Below, one piece after another: positions 1 through 10,322 of a stretch of 64,000 bases of DNA. The DNA comes from Bacteroidales bacterium. Lineage in GTDB: Bacteria > Bacteroidota > Bacteroidia > Bacteroidales > F082. The translations under genes and the position numbers were made by a program. The notes under the pieces were generated by a model, which had not been told where the DNA came from, did not search any database, and saw only the letters and a program-made list of their open reading frames with translations. The stretch spans positions 62,001 through 126,000 of the forward strand of contig JAFXLL010000009.1 in the NCBI GenBank assembly GCA_017531225.1, read 5' to 3'. The stretch's first letter is position 1. Every line of letters starts with the position of its first letter.

Positions 1-318
1 TATGTGAAAGCTGGTAGCAAGACGCTCTTTTATGGTACAACTTTCGGAGCTAGCGATAGCAATGAGTTCTCTTATGGCGCTACTTCTGACGTGGAAGAGT
101 CCCAGAATGAGCTAACTCGGATCTTCCCCAATCCGACCACTGGCCTCATTAACGTTGTTTGTCAAGGTGAACAAACTGTTGCGGTCTATAATTTGACTGG
201 TCAATGCGTCTATACAGGCATCGCCGAGGGACAACTCCAAATCGACCTCAGTAGCTTTGGCGTAGGCGTTTATGCCGTCAAGGTTGGTGATAAGGCCTGG
301 AGAACAGTGGTCAAATGA
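1..318 (+). CDS. C-terminal end of a T9SS-secreted protein (5' partial)
   Basis: The reading frame is open to the left edge, so only about the last 105 residues are present. They form a type A sorting domain of the type IX secretion system: an FPNPTTG motif, a strand reading VAVYNLTGQCVY, an LDLSSF-like turn, GVYAVKV and a final basic strand. In this family the domain directs export across the outer membrane by the Por/T9SS machinery and is then removed. The passenger lies outside the window, so the function is unknown. Its stop overlaps the birA start by ATGA, suggesting translational coupling with an unrelated housekeeping gene. Confidence 0.85.
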   Translation, partial: YVKAGSKTLFYGTTFGASDSNEFSYGATSDVEESQNELTRIFPNPTTGLINVVCQGEQTVAVYNLTGQCVYTGIAEGQLQIDLSSFGVGVYAVKVGDKAWRTVVK

Positions 319-1052
319 TGCCATTTCGTTTTCTTCATCTTGAGAAGGTCGTTTCGACCAACACTTATCTTCAGGAAATTAACGAACACGAACGTGCCCG
401 GTGTGTGGTCTATGCCGATGAGCAGACTGCTGGCAAGGGCATGGGTACTAACGTCTGGGAGAGCGAACCTGGCTTGAATCTCACTTTCAGCATGGGTGTC
501 GACATGGCATTCCTCAAGGCAGTTGACCAGTTTCTGCTTTCCCAAGCGGTGCCATTGGGGCTGCTTGAAGTGCTTGACAAACAATTGCCTTCAGAAGCGC
601 TTTCGGTGAAATGGCCCAACGACCTTTATTATGGAAACCGAAAGCTTTGCGGTATCCTGATCAATAGTACCATTCGTGGTATGGATATGGGTGTCTCGGT
701 GATCGGTATTGGGTTGAATGTCAATCAGATGTGTTTTCGAGATTGGCCAACGCATCCGATTTCGATGAAAATAATTTTAAAGGAAGAAATAGCCTTGGAG
801 CCCTTGCTTAAGCAACTGGTCGACGCTGTGGATCAACGGATTCAGCAGCTACGCTCTCCAGAGGGCATCGCTACAATCAAAGAAGCGTATTTAAGCCGCC
901 TTTATCGTTACCGCATTTGGGCAGATTACGAAGTCAACGGTGAGAAAGTAAGGCGTTTCATCACTGGAATAGATTCATTTGGTCGATTGGAGACCATCGA
1001 CGAATCTGGTGCGAAAAACGTTTACGACATTAAAGAGATCAAGTTTATTTAA
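315..1052 (+). CDS. birA: Biotin--[acetyl-CoA-carboxylase] ligase, without DNA-binding domain
   Basis: Class I biotin protein ligase of 245 residues; it activates biotin with ATP and attaches it to the carboxyl-carrier domain of biotin-dependent carboxylases. The early STNTYLQE segment, the biotin/ATP-binding GKGMGTNVWES motif, KWPNDLYY with the conserved lysine, GILIN and VIGIGLNVNQ are all visible, followed by a short C-terminal domain. There is no N-terminal helix-turn-helix, so this is the non-repressor form usual in Bacteroidota. The ATG overlaps the preceding stop (ATGA). The gene converges on pyrE with a 4-bp overlap of the two stops. Confidence 0.93.
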   Translation: MMPFRFLHLEKVVSTNTYLQEINEHERARCVVYADEQTAGKGMGTNVWESEPGLNLTFSMGVDMAFLKAVDQFLLSQAVPLGLLEVLDKQLPSEALSVKWPNDLYYGNRKLCGILINSTIRGMDMGVSVIGIGLNVNQMCFRDWPTHPISMKIILKEEIALEPLLKQLVDAVDQRIQQLRSPEGIATIKEAYLSRLYRYRIWADYEVNGEKVRRFITGIDSFGRLETIDESGAKNVYDIKEIKFI

Positions 1053-1693
1053 TGCTGGTCTGACCAAGCTTGAGGATCCTTACGCCATTCCATGAGCGAC
1101 TGTTGGTCGTCGGGGGTGATGTAGTTTTCCTCAATGGCCTTGTGGATCAAGGTCTCGTAGTTGGTCAAGGTGTAGAGCTCGCAATCTTTGGCCTTGAAGT
1201 TGTCGGCTGCTGACTGCAACTGATAGGTGAAGATGGCAAGCATGCCTTTGACATTGACGCCAGCTTCGCGAAGAGCGTCAACGGCTAACAAACTTGACTT
1301 GCCCGTGGAGACCAAGTCCTCGATAACGATGACCGACTGACCGGATTCGACGACACCCTCGATCTGGTTTTGCATGCCATGAGATTTCTTTTCAGAGCGG
1401 ACGTAGCAGAACGGCAGTCCCAGTTCCTGTGCTACCAAAGCGCCTTGGGCAATGCCTCCTGTGGCTACGCCAGCAATGACGTCTGGCTTACCAAAATGCT
1501 GCATCATCTGCTCCACAAACTGTTGGCGTATGAAGGTACGCACTGAGGGATAAGACAAAGTAACGCGGTTGTCGCAATAAATCGGGCTGTGTAATCCCGA
1601 TGCCCAGGTAAAAGGTTTGTTCGGACTGAGTTTTACGGCTTTGATTTGCAAAAGATGATTTGCTAAAATCAGCGAAGAGTCGTCATATTTCAT
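1049..1693 (-). CDS. pyrE: Orotate phosphoribosyltransferase
   Basis: Cytosolic enzyme joining orotate and PRPP to give OMP in pyrimidine synthesis. The PRPP-binding loop VIVIEDLVSTGKS, the conserved GVATGGIAQGALVA stretch and the catalytic-loop lysines in SEKKSHG are present. The frame extends 11 residues further upstream to 1726, but I choose the ATG at 1693 (MKYDDSSLIL) because it matches the usual N-terminus and because a -7 box lies at 1739-1746. At 214 residues the length is normal. It is divergent from the NUDIX gene and convergent with birA. Confidence 0.95.
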   Translation of the reverse strand: MKYDDSSLILANHLLQIKAVKLSPNKPFTWASGLHSPIYCDNRVTLSYPSVRTFIRQQFVEQMMQHFGKPDVIAGVATGGIAQGALVAQELGLPFCYVRSEKKSHGMQNQIEGVVESGQSVIVIEDLVSTGKSSLLAVDALREAGVNVKGMLAIFTYQLQSAADNFKAKDCELYTLTNYETLIHKAIEENYITPDDQQSLMEWRKDPQAWSDQH

Positions 1694-1701
1694 AAAATGT
1701 C

Positions 1702-1709
1702 TATTTTTG
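1702..1709 (+). promoter_or_regulatory. -7 box (TATTTTTG) for the NUDIX gene
   Basis: A TAnnTTTG box of the Bacteroidota housekeeping sigma type, followed by C. It lies 33 bp before the NUDIX start and within the pyrE 5' region, so the two divergent promoters overlap. Confidence 0.6.
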
Positions 1710-1738
1710 CGGATTGAAACCCCCAAAGATTTCGGTTA

Positions 1739-1746
1739 CAAATGTA
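1739..1746 (-). promoter_or_regulatory. -7 box (TACATTTG) for pyrE
   Basis: On the minus strand TACATTTG lies about 46 bp upstream of the pyrE ATG. On the plus strand the same bases contain the ATG of the NUDIX gene, so polymerase at this promoter would occupy the start codon of the divergent gene. Confidence 0.5.
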
Positions 1747-2365
1747 CAAAATTTTCTATGAACAACGCGCTTTGATTTTTCCGAATATCGATGAAAAAGA
1801 TCTGATTTTGGATGCAACCGCCCAACAATCAGAGTCTTATGAGGTTGAAAAAATCCATAATTTTCTTCGTCAATGGCTGGTTGTGAACCTTACTGACGAT
1901 GTCGTAATCGACCATGTCAGTCCCGAAGTGCTGTCTGCCGCATTGTGCCGTACCTTCTATATGGCTCCTGCCGCCGGTGGGGTGGTGGTGCAGGAAGGAC
2001 AGTTTGCCGCCATCCAGCGCCATGGTATCCCCGACCTGCCCAAAGGCCATGTTGAGGAGGGAGAGGACATCGCCACTGCCGCTATCCGTGAGGTGGAAGA
2101 GGAAACGGGATTGATGGGCCTGAAGATCATCCGCCAGCTGCCGTCATCATGGCATTGCTACCTTTACGAAGACGAATGGCGACTGAAGCAAACCTCATGG
2201 TTCCTGATGACCGCTGACGACACCTCGCATACCAACCCTCAGACCGCTGAGGATATCACCGAGGTCACTTTCCTCAGTGAGTACGATCTGGAATGGTTTT
2301 TGAAAAACACCTATCGTTCCATCGCCGAAACCCTAGAATCAGAATTGAAAACTATTATCTCATAA
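1742..2365 (+). CDS. NUDIX hydrolase
   Basis: A 207-residue protein with a complete Nudix box at about residues 99-121 (GHVEEGE, then REVEEETGL), which binds the catalytic metal in enzymes cleaving nucleoside diphosphates linked to another group. About 75 residues precede the Nudix fold. They resemble the N-terminal extension of Bacteroidota NUDIX proteins found near pyrE/coaD, but no separate domain is recognisable. The substrate cannot be read from sequence. coaD follows 16 bp downstream on the same strand. Confidence 0.85.
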   Translation: MYKIFYEQRALIFPNIDEKDLILDATAQQSESYEVEKIHNFLRQWLVVNLTDDVVIDHVSPEVLSAALCRTFYMAPAAGGVVVQEGQFAAIQRHGIPDLPKGHVEEGEDIATAAIREVEEETGLMGLKIIRQLPSSWHCYLYEDEWRLKQTSWFLMTADDTSHTNPQTAEDITEVTFLSEYDLEWFLKNTYRSIAETLESELKTIIS

Positions 2366-2381
2366 CTTATATCTTTTATCT

Positions 2382-2855
2382 ATGAAAAGAATCGCCGTTT
2401 TCCCGGGCTCATTCGACCCCATTACCCTTGGTCACCGCTCCATTGTGTTGAGAGCTTTGCCGATGTTCGACATCATTTACGTTGCCGTTGGCGTCAACAT
2501 GGAGAAACGCTCCACTTTCCCATTGGAAAACCGCATCAAATGGGCTAAGGATGTCTTTGCCGACTATCCGAATATCATCGTTGAAAGCTACGACGGACTT
2601 ACTGCCGATTTTTGCAAGAAGGTGGGTGCACGTTTCATCATTCGTGGCCTTCGTAGCGGCTCCGACTTCGAGTACGAGAACATGATTTGCCATGCCAACA
2701 AACGCCTTCATCCCGAGTTGGAGACCGTGTTTTTGCTGACCGAAAGTGAATTGGTAGGCGTCAGCTCCAGCGTGGTACGCGACATTTATAAAAACGGTGG
2801 CGATACCTCTCGCTTTGTCCCTGAAGAGGTGGTCTTGAGCGGAACAAAGTTATGA
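2382..2855 (+). CDS. coaD: Pantetheine-phosphate adenylyltransferase
   Basis: Fourth step of coenzyme A synthesis: 4'-phosphopantetheine plus ATP gives dephospho-CoA. The 157-residue protein starts with PGSFDPITLGH, containing the nucleotidyltransferase T/HxGH motif. IRGLRSGSDFEYE binds phosphopantetheine and the C-terminal SSSVVRD is the ISSTxVR-type motif. The length is typical. It overlaps the next start by 4 bp (ATGA). The dephospho-CoA kinase gene coaE is also in this window, 59 kb away. Confidence 0.96.
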   Translation: MKRIAVFPGSFDPITLGHRSIVLRALPMFDIIYVAVGVNMEKRSTFPLENRIKWAKDVFADYPNIIVESYDGLTADFCKKVGARFIIRGLRSGSDFEYENMICHANKRLHPELETVFLLTESELVGVSSSVVRDIYKNGGDTSRFVPEEVVLSGTKL

Positions 2856-4156
2856 ATCGTCTAAAGTACATAATAGTCTCTCTCTGGTCGTTGTTGCCTT
2901 TGCTTCTCATTGGGCAAAACGTCACTATTACCGGCCGTGTCAACCGTCCCGAGGCTTTGGTGCGTCTGATGGTCTATGACGACCTGCTGAACATGCATGA
3001 GACCCTGGTAGCCCAGACTTCCGCTGACGAACGAGGCTTTTTCATCTTGGAAGGCAAAGTACAGAAGACCATGCCTGCAGCTATCTTTGTGGGGCTCGAA
3101 AGTGCCGATTTGGTGATCGCTCCTGGAGCCTCTTACGAGGTTAATATTGTCGTTCCTGAGGCAGATCCTAACGCTTCTTACTTTGAACGCGAGTCGCCGA
3201 CTTTACGGGTGAGGACCGCGACTGACAAAGGGGTTTACCGTCAGATAGTGATTTCACAAGAGATTATTGACTATTACGTGCTGAACTATTTCGATGAGCT
3301 GTTTCGTCGTCGGCAGTATCGCTATCTCGACTCCATCCGTGCTACGATTGACGATGAGCTGCATGTCACTGACCCATACGTGTTTCAATACAACACCTAC
3401 CGAATAGCCGCTGTCCAAATGGCTGTGAACGCTGATGGTGGGAAAAAAGTAATCGACGAGTATTATTACGGCAAGCCTGTGCTCTACCACTGCCAATCCT
3501 ATATGGATCTGTTCAAAGATCTGTTCAGAGCATTCACGCTGACTGATGAGTTTGCTAGTCGTAATCCCGAATTGGCTGATATGGTCAATATCTATCAGTT
3601 ACGTAACTTGTATAACGAGGAATACCAAAGCCGTCAGTGGGTGAGGGGACAACTCCGTTCCATCAGTAAACAGAGTAAGTCGCAGATGACAAAAGCTTTG
3701 GTTGCTAATACTTTGGCGCGTTTTGACCGCTTTGCCCAAGGCGCAGAGGCTCCCGACTTTGAGTTACAATCGTCAACAGAGGCTTCCGTGAAGCTTTCGG
3801 ACTATAAGAAATCAATAGTGCTGCTTCAGTTTGTGGATGGTTCATCATACACTGTGGATCATCAGTTTGAGACCTTGGCCGACCTGCATCAGCAATGGCA
3901 GGACAGCGTACAGATCATCACTGTCAGCACCAAAGACCAGTTGGCTAACCATCGCAGGCGTTTTGAGGAACATCATTACGATTGGCCTTTGCTAAATCTC
4001 GGCAACGACATCCTCTTGCTGGAACGTTATGAGGTCCACACTTTTCCGGAATACTTCATCATCATGCCCGATACCAAAATCGGCGTGGCACCGGCACCCT
4101 CGCCTGACCAGACCCTCAAGGAATACATCCGTGGGATGCTCGAGAAGGTGTTTTGA
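2852..4156 (+). CDS. Thioredoxin-fold envelope protein without CxxC
   Basis: 434 residues with a secretion signal (MNRLKYIIVSLWSLLPLLLIGQ). An N-terminal beta region (about 24-110) resembles the DUF4369-type domain of Bacteroidota TlpA-like proteins, followed by a helical middle. A C-terminal thioredoxin-like domain starts at about residue 295 (APDFELQSS, LSDYKKSIVLLQF). Where TlpA/ResA proteins carry CxxC, this protein reads FVDGSSYTVD with no cysteine pair, so disulfide chemistry is unlikely. It is probably periplasmic. The start overlaps the coaD stop by 4 bp. The function is unknown. Confidence 0.7.
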   Translation: MNRLKYIIVSLWSLLPLLLIGQNVTITGRVNRPEALVRLMVYDDLLNMHETLVAQTSADERGFFILEGKVQKTMPAAIFVGLESADLVIAPGASYEVNIVVPEADPNASYFERESPTLRVRTATDKGVYRQIVISQEIIDYYVLNYFDELFRRRQYRYLDSIRATIDDELHVTDPYVFQYNTYRIAAVQMAVNADGGKKVIDEYYYGKPVLYHCQSYMDLFKDLFRAFTLTDEFASRNPELADMVNIYQLRNLYNEEYQSRQWVRGQLRSISKQSKSQMTKALVANTLARFDRFAQGAEAPDFELQSSTEASVKLSDYKKSIVLLQFVDGSSYTVDHQFETLADLHQQWQDSVQIITVSTKDQLANHRRRFEEHHYDWPLLNLGNDILLLERYEVHTFPEYFIIMPDTKIGVAPAPSPDQTLKEYIRGMLEKVF

Positions 4157-4209
4157 ATCAGCGTTTCATGACTTTTTGTCCTATATTTCCATATTTAATG
4201 GAAAATACC

Positions 4210-4217
4210 TACCTTTG
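4210..4217 (+). promoter_or_regulatory. -7 box (TACCTTTG) for secA
   Basis: A TAnnTTTG box followed by C in the 107-bp gap between the preceding gene and secA, 46 bp before the secA ATG. It suggests secA has its own promoter. Confidence 0.6.
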
Positions 4218-4263
4218 CACGGTTTTTGCCTAAAAGCATAACTCTTAACTTAATTTTACACCA

Positions 4264-7200
4264 ATGGGATTTCTGCAGAAACTCTTCGGCGACAAGGCTT
4301 CACGTGATAACAAGGCCTTGCAGCCAATACTACAAAAGACACTCCAAGCTTATGAGGAGATCGTGAAACTCGACATTGACAGCATCCGCCATAAAACCGT
4401 TGAGTTCCAAGAATATATCAAGAATAAAACCGCCAACGAGGTGGCTCAGATCAACGAGTTGAAAGCCCGTGTTGAAGCCAACCCTGATATGGATCCCGAT
4501 GAAAAGGAAAAGATTTATACTGAGGTCGACAAGATTGAAAAACGCGAGCTGGAGAAGATCGAAGAGGCTTTGAATGAGATTCTGCCTCAGGCCTTCTCTG
4601 TGGTGAAGGCTGCCGCCAAATACTTCTGCGAGCATGAAACCGTGGAGGTGAAGGCCACTGAACTCGACCGTGAGCTGGCTGCCAAATACGAGCATGTCAC
4701 CGTTGATGGCGACAAGGCCTATTTCAAGAACAGTTGGATGGCTGGCGGTAACATGGTCACTTGGGATATGGTGCATTACGACTGCCAGATCATCGGCGGT
4801 ATCGTGCTGCACCAAGGCAAGATCGCTGAGATGGCTACTGGTGAAGGTAAGACCCTCGTGGCTACCTTACCGGTATATCTGAATGCCCTTGCTGGCAAAG
4901 GCGTGCACGTGGTTACCGTCAACGACTATCTGGCCAAGCGTGACTCCGAGTGGATGGGCGCCATGTATGAGTTCCTCGGTCTTACCGTGGACTGCATCGA
5001 CAAGCATGAACCCAACTCCGCTGCTCGCCGCCGTGCCTATAACTGCGATATCACCTACGGCACCAACAACGAGTTCGGTTTCGACTACCTGCGTGACAAC
5101 ATGACAGGCAACCCCGAGGAGCTGGTGCAACGCAAGCATCACTACGCCATCGTCGACGAGGTTGACTCCGTGTTGATCGACGATGCCCGTACCCCGTTGA
5201 TCATCAGTGGTCCTACACCACGTGGCGACCTCCAGGAGTTTGACCAGTTGAAGCCTGATGTGGTCCGCCTGTTCGACAGCCAGAAGCGTCTGGTCACCAC
5301 CATCTTGGCTGAAGCCAAGCAGATTCTTACGAATCCGGCCTCTTCTGACGAGCAGAAGAGCCATGGTGCCGACCTCCTTTTCCGTGCCTATCGCGGTCTG
5401 CCTAAGAACAACGCTTTGATTAAGTTCCTCAGTGAGGAAGGCATGAAGACCCTGCTCCAAAAGACCGAGGGCTTCTACATGCAGAACCGCGGTGAGAACA
5501 TGCATATCATCGACGATGAACTTTATTTTGTCATCGACGAGAAACTCAATACCGTGGACCTCACCGAAAAGGGTATCGACGCCCTCTGTGCTGCCTACAA
5601 TAACCCCGACTTCTTCGTGATGCCGGATGTGGGCGCCGAGATCGCCGAGCTGGAACACATGAACCTCTCCAACGACGAAAAGGTGCTGCGCAAGGCCGAG
5701 CTGATGCGTAACTTCTCCGAGAAGTCGGAACGTCTGCACACCGTGCGCCAGTTGCTCAAGGCTTACACGTTGTTTGAGAAAGATAAGGACTACATCATCC
5801 AAGACAATAAAGTCAAGATCGTGGATGAGCAGACTGGCCGTGTGATGGAAGGCCGCCGTTGGAGCGATGGCCTGCACCAGGCTGTGGAAGCCAAGGAAAA
5901 CGTGAAGGTGGAAGCCGCCACGCAGACCTACGCCACCATCACCCTGCAGAACTACTTCCGTATGTATCACAAGCTGGCCGGTATGACCGGTACCGCTGAG
6001 ACTGAGGCAGGTGAGTTCTGGGATATCTACAAACTCGATGTGGTGGTCATCCCGACCAACCGTCCGATTGCCCGTATCGACCATGAGGACATGATCTATA
6101 AGACCAAGCGCGAGAAGTACAACGCCGTCATCGACGAGATCCAAAAGCTGGTGAAAGAAGGCCGTCCTGTTTTGGTGGGTACCACTTCGGTGGAGATCTC
6201 TGAGTTGCTGAGCCGCATGCTGACCCGTAAGGGCATCCCGCATAACGTGTTAAATGCTAAGCTGCACTTTAAGGAGGCACAGATCGTCCGCGAAGCTGGT
6301 CAGGCTGGTACCGTTACCATCGCCACCAACATGGCAGGCCGTGGTACCGATATCAAGTTAGGACCTGGCGTCAAGGAAGCTGGTGGTTTGGCTATCATCG
6401 GCACCGAGCGTCATGAGTCACGTCGTGTGGACCGTCAGCTGCGTGGTCGTTCCGGCCGTCAAGGCGACCCAGGTAGCTCCCAGTTCTACGTTTCACTGGA
6501 AGACGACCTGATGCGTATGTTCGGCTCCGAGCGTATAGCTCCTCTCATGGACCGTATGGGCCTGAAGGAAGGCGAAGTGATTCAACACCCGATGATCACC
6601 AAGCAGATCGAGAAGGCTCAGAAAAAGGTCGAAGAGAACCACTTCGGCGTGCGTAAGCACTTGCTCGAGTACGACGATGTGATGAACTCACAGCGTACCG
6701 TGATCTATAGCAAGCGTCACCATGCCTTATTCGGCGAACGCCTCTCCATCGATATTAATAATATGATGTTCGATCTCGGCGAGAAGATCCTCAACGACGC
6801 CCGCGAAGCCAAAGACTACGAAGGCCTGAAGATGGACTTGCTCTCCACCATGGGTATCGACGTGCCGTTCGACGAGGAAGAGTTTGACCGCAGCAAGAGC
6901 GACGTGTTGGCACAGAAGATCTTCGATAGCGCCCTGGAACACTATCGTGAGAAGTCACGCATCATCGGCGAGAAGACCATGCCGGTCATCAAGAATGTGT
7001 ATGAGCGTGAGACTCACTTCGAGAACATCGCCATCCCGATCACCGACGGCAAGCGCGGCATGAACGTCATCGTCAACCTCAAGAAGGCTGTTGAAAATGG
7101 CGCCCGCGAGGTGACCCTTAGTATCGAAAAGAGCATCACCCTTGGCTTGATCGACAATGCATGGAAAGAGCATCTCCGTGAACTCGACGACTTGAAGGAA

Positions 7201-7566
7201 TCTGTGCAGAACGCCACCTACGAGCAGAAAGACCCGTTGGTCATCTACAAGCTCGAGTCGTTCAACCTGTTTAGCGCCATGATTGAGAAGATCAACGAAG
7301 AGGTCATCTCCTTCCTGATGCGTGCCGACATCCCTGTGCAGGATGCTGACAATGTGCGTGAACACCGTGCCCGTGGCATCGACCGTTCCAAGATTAAGGA
7401 ACAACGTAACGACCTGCTCTCACAGGCACATAGCAACACTCAACAGAAGGAAATCACACAGCCGATTCGTGTGGAAAAGAAAGTCGGTCGTAACGACCCA
7501 TGCCCATGTGGCTCAGGTAAGAAGTACAAGAACTGTCACGGTAAACTGGAAGGCGGCGCTGAATAA
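4264..7566 (+). CDS. secA: Preprotein translocase ATPase SecA
   Basis: ATP-driven motor that pushes unfolded preproteins through SecYEG. The Walker A motif ATGEGKT lies near residue 195, the DEAD-type box [14 protein letters not shown] near 300, the helicase motif [12 protein letters not shown] in the second nucleotide-binding domain and [14 protein letters not shown] after it. The C-terminal metal-binding motif [14 protein letters not shown] is intact. At 1100 residues it is longer than the roughly 900-residue E. coli protein, which is normal for Bacteroidota. It ends 31 bp inside the tail of the convergent glycosyltransferase gene. Confidence 0.98.
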   Translation: MGFLQKLFGDKASRDNKALQPILQKTLQAYEEIVKLDIDSIRHKTVEFQEYIKNKTANEVAQINELKARVEANPDMDPDEKEKIYTEVDKIEKRELEKIEEALNEILPQAFSVVKAAAKYFCEHETVEVKATELDRELAAKYEHVTVDGDKAYFKNSWMAGGNMVTWDMVHYDCQIIGGIVLHQGKIAEMATGEGKTLVATLPVYLNALAGKGVHVVTVNDYLAKRDSEWMGAMYEFLGLTVDCIDKHEPNSAARRRAYNCDITYGTNNEFGFDYLRDNMTGNPEELVQRKHHYAIVDEVDSVLIDDARTPLIISGPTPRGDLQEFDQLKPDVVRLFDSQKRLVTTILAEAKQILTNPASSDEQKSHGADLLFRAYRGLPKNNALIKFLSEEGMKTLLQKTEGFYMQNRGENMHIIDDELYFVIDEKLNTVDLTEKGIDALCAAYNNPDFFVMPDVGAEIAELEHMNLSNDEKVLRKAELMRNFSEKSERLHTVRQLLKAYTLFEKDKDYIIQDNKVKIVDEQTGRVMEGRRWSDGLHQAVEAKENVKVEAATQTYATITLQNYFRMYHKLAGMTGTAETEAGEFWDIYKLDVVVIPTNRPIARIDHEDMIYKTKREKYNAVIDEIQKLVKEGRPVLVGTTSVEISELLSRMLTRKGIPHNVLNAKLHFKEAQIVREAGQAGTVTIATNMAGRGTDIKLGPGVKEAGGLAIIGTERHESRRVDRQLRGRSGRQGDPGSSQFYVSLEDDLMRMFGSERIAPLMDRMGLKEGEVIQHPMITKQIEKAQKKVEENHFGVRKHLLEYDDVMNSQRTVIYSKRHHALFGERLSIDINNMMFDLGEKILNDAREAKDYEGLKMDLLSTMGIDVPFDEEEFDRSKSDVLAQKIFDSALEHYREKSRIIGEKTMPVIKNVYERETHFENIAIPITDGKRGMNVIVNLKKAVENGAREVTLSIEKSITLGLIDNAWKEHLRELDDLKESVQNATYEQKDPLVIYKLESFNLFSAMIEKINEEVISFLMRADIPVQDADNVREHRARGIDRSKIKEQRNDLLSQAHSNTQQKEITQPIRVEKKVGRNDPCPCGSGKKYKNCHGKLEGGAE

Positions 7567-9101
7567 CCCTTGCAGGTATAAACGAAGAAGTTCTTGACGG
7601 TTCTTCCGCCACGCTCAATCGGAATGATTCCAACGAGCTCTATCGAATTGAATTGGTTCGGATAGAGCTCGTTTGGTTTTTTCATGTAACGACTGTCGGA
7701 CAAAAACCAATAGTCTTCGCCTGGATGGAAACCTCCACGGTCTTCGTTGATCCAAATGTATTTATGCAGGTTTTCAGGCTTGCCTAATCCCATCACCCTT
7801 ATATGAAGAGGACGGGCGACGTAATAGTCGATATTGGCCAAAGGGAACCACTGGTCGGCGACGATGCCGTCTTCTTCCTGCATCAGGCCTTCGGCGATCT
7901 TCTCTTCGCGAAAATCTGCGAATTTAGTACCCAATTGGCGCCATCCATACATGTCGAGCGTGAAGTCGTCGTGCCCCAAACGCTCAGCCTCGGTATTGTG
8001 GTCCAACGGGATGAAACCCGTTTGGATCTCGGCACTGCCGATGCCAACCACCAACAGCAATACCGCCATGGCGGCGATGATGGACTTCGGGATGGCGACA
8101 CGATGGTCGTTTTCGATACGTTTCGAGCTGAACATGCATGCACTCAGCAGGATAAGCAGGTTATAGGCAGGCGAGTTCCAATGCGGCAAGGTAGGACGGG
8201 TGAGGGAGAAGAACAGGAAGACCGCGATCAAAGGCAAGGCGATGCAAAGCACCAAGCGCGACACTGGTTTTTCTATGCTGATTTTCCCTCGGAAAGCTGC
8301 AACGACAGCGATGATGGCGAGAACGAAGTTCACGGGGTTGTTGTAAAAGAACTCCCCGACAAGTTCAGTGCCGAAATACCCGAAGTTCGGCTTGCCGAAA
8401 AGGCTCACACGGCTGCCATGGAAGCCGAGACTGATGAAATCGTGCTGCATGTTCCAATACAAAATGGGCAAACAGCAGATGGCAGAGATCAAGATGGATA
8501 GGTACAAGAAGGGGTTCTTGAACTGTTTTCGGTCAAACAGAAAGATATACAATCCTACACCTAACCAAATGAAGACGCCTGTGTATTTGGATAGTATGGC
8601 CAATCCAGTGAATAGCCCGATCAAGATTAGGTGCAGGTTGCGTGGCTGTTCCGCATGGAAATACTTGATCGCCATCCAGAAGGCCAACAGCCAGAACAGA
8701 CTCAGCGGAGTGTCGGGCATGATAAAGACGCCCGTGATGACGAAGGCATAGACCGAGGCGGTGTTTAGCAAAGCGGCATATAGCCCAGCCATGCTGTCTT
8801 TGATTTCCTTGCCGATGCGGAACATCAGCCAGGTATTGAAGGTCATAAAGACGATGGACGAGAATCGGATGAAGAACTCGCTGTCGAGCAGTAGATTAAG
8901 ACTGAATAGCTGGATCATCCAACCAACCATGGGCGGATGGTCGAAGTGGCTCCAGTCAGGGTAGAGGGCGTAGGTCCAGTAGTAGACCTCGTCGTTGCCG
9001 AATTCAATGGTGGCGGCTAAGATGCAGCGTAGCAAGGCACTGATGCCTAACAGCCACCATAGTGCTCGTTTGATATTCCGTTCGTCGTTTTGAATCGTCA
9101 T
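7536..9101 (-). CDS. Membrane glycosyltransferase, GT39/ArnT type
   Basis: A 521-residue polytopic protein. An early extracytoplasmic loop carries [12 protein letters not shown] and [11 protein letters not shown], as in the PMT/ArnT family, where the acidic residue near the first loop is catalytic. About ten hydrophobic segments follow (roughly residues 12-340), then a soluble C-terminal domain of about 160 residues. The family moves sugars from polyprenyl-phosphate carriers to lipids or proteins; donor and acceptor are unknown here. It directly abuts pepT, and its 3' end overlaps secA by 31 bp. Confidence 0.85.
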   Translation of the reverse strand: MTIQNDERNIKRALWWLLGISALLRCILAATIEFGNDEVYYWTYALYPDWSHFDHPPMVGWMIQLFSLNLLLDSEFFIRFSSIVFMTFNTWLMFRIGKEIKDSMAGLYAALLNTASVYAFVITGVFIMPDTPLSLFWLLAFWMAIKYFHAEQPRNLHLILIGLFTGLAILSKYTGVFIWLGVGLYIFLFDRKQFKNPFLYLSILISAICCLPILYWNMQHDFISLGFHGSRVSLFGKPNFGYFGTELVGEFFYNNPVNFVLAIIAVVAAFRGKISIEKPVSRLVLCIALPLIAVFLFFSLTRPTLPHWNSPAYNLLILLSACMFSSKRIENDHRVAIPKSIIAAMAVLLLVVGIGSAEIQTGFIPLDHNTEAERLGHDDFTLDMYGWRQLGTKFADFREEKIAEGLMQEEDGIVADQWFPLANIDYYVARPLHIRVMGLGKPENLHKYIWINEDRGGFHPGEDYWFLSDSRYMKKPNELYPNQFNSIELVGIIPIERGGRTVKNFFVYTCKGYSAPPSSLP

Positions 9102-10322
9102 TTAGTCTTCAGTGAACAATTTGATGATATTCAGGATTACCTCGGAGGCTTTCTCCATGCTTTCAAGCGGCACGTATTCTAACTTGCCGTGGAAGTTGTG
9201 TCCGCCAGCGAAGATGTTGGGGCAGGGCAGACCCATGAATGAGAGGTTGGCTCCGTCGGTGCCGCCGCGGATGGGTTGCACTTTCGGTTTGATGCCAGCC
9301 ATCTCCATGGCTTTGATGGCTTTCTCCACGATGAAGAAGTGAGGCTCCACCTCTTGACGCATGTTGTAGTATTGATGCTTCAGCTCCAGTTCAACTACAT
9401 TGCCGTATTTCTTGTTCAGGAACTCGGTGATGGAGGTCATCAGGGCCTTCTTCTCCTCGAACTTGGCGCGGTCGTGGTCGCGAATAATGTAACTCATGGT
9501 GGTCTCTTCCACGGTGCCATTGATGCCGATGAGATGGAAGAAGCCTTCATAGCCTTGGGTGTAGCGTGGACGCTGTTCCACGGGCAGCATGGAGTCGAGT
9601 TCCATGGCGATGAGCATGGAGTTGACCATCTTGTCCTTGCCGTAGCCGGGATGGATGTTGCTGCCTTGGATGTGGATCTTAGCGGCAGCTGCGTTGAAGT
9701 TTTCATACTCCAGTTCACCAATCTCGCCACCGTCCATGGTGTAGGCGTAACGGGCACCGAACTTCTTCACGTCGAACTTCACCACGCCACGTCCAATCTC
9801 TTCGTCGGGGGTGAAGCCAATCTTGATCTCACCGTGCTTGAACTCGGGATGCTCAATCATGTACTGGGCGGCATACATGATCTCGGCCACGCCAGCCTTG
9901 TCGTCGGCGCCCAGCAGGGTAGTGCCGTCGGTGGTGATCATCGTTTGGCCTTTGTATTGCTTCATCTCAGGGAATTCGGCAGTACGCAACACGATGTTCT
10001 TCTCTTTGTTCAACACGATGTCTTCACCGTCGTAGTTCGGGATGATCTGTGGACGGATGTCCTTGCCCGAAGCGTCGGGAGCGGTGTCGACATGGGCGAT
10101 GAAGCCAATGGCTGGAATGGGTTTGTCGACATTCGAAGGGATGGTAGCCATCACATAACCGAATTCATCGAGCTCAGCTTCGATGCCCATCTGTCTCAAC
10201 TCGTCGCGAAGCATGCGCAACAAGTCGACTTCTCTCATGGCGCTGGGTTGAGTCTCGGAGTTTTCGTCAGAAGTCGTCTCTACGGCGACGTAACGTAAGA
10301 ATTTATCAAGAAGTTTTTCCAT
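9102..10322 (-). CDS. pepT: Peptidase T (tripeptide aminopeptidase)
   Basis: M20B family zinc aminopeptidase of 406 residues. Metal ligands and catalytic residues are visible: HVDTAPDASG, the bridging aspartate in TTLLGADDKAG, the general-base region FTPDEEIGRGV, YTMDGGEIGELEYENFNAA, and a late histidine in IFAGGHNFHGKLE. It removes the N-terminal residue of tripeptides in the cytoplasm. The start overlaps the upstream gene by 17 bp and the gene ends one base before the glycosyltransferase, so it sits inside a leftward operon. Confidence 0.95.
   Translation of the reverse strand: MEKLLDKFLRYVAVETTSDENSETQPSAMREVDLLRMLRDELRQMGIEAELDEFGYVMATIPSNVDKPIPAIGFIAHVDTAPDASGKDIRPQIIPNYDGEDIVLNKEKNIVLRTAEFPEMKQYKGQTMITTDGTTLLGADDKAGVAEIMYAAQYMIEHPEFKHGEIKIGFTPDEEIGRGVVKFDVKKFGARYAYTMDGGEIGELEYENFNAAAAKIHIQGSNIHPGYGKDKMVNSMLIAMELDSMLPVEQRPRYTQGYEGFFHLIGINGTVEETTMSYIIRDHDRAKFEEKKALMTSITEFLNKKYGNVVELELKHQYYNMRQEVEPHFFIVEKAIKAMEMAGIKPKVQPIRGGTDGANLSFMGLPCPNIFAGGHNFHGKLEYVPLESMEKASEVILNIIKLFTED

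Noticed and set aside
4867-6243. 458-codon open frame on the minus strand inside secA
   Set aside because: It lies wholly opposite a clear SecA sequence; the histidine- and valine-rich translation is the usual shadow of biased codon use in the true gene.
9276-10298. 340-codon frame opposite pepT
   Set aside because: Shadow of pepT, rich in His, Val and Leu with no domain pattern.
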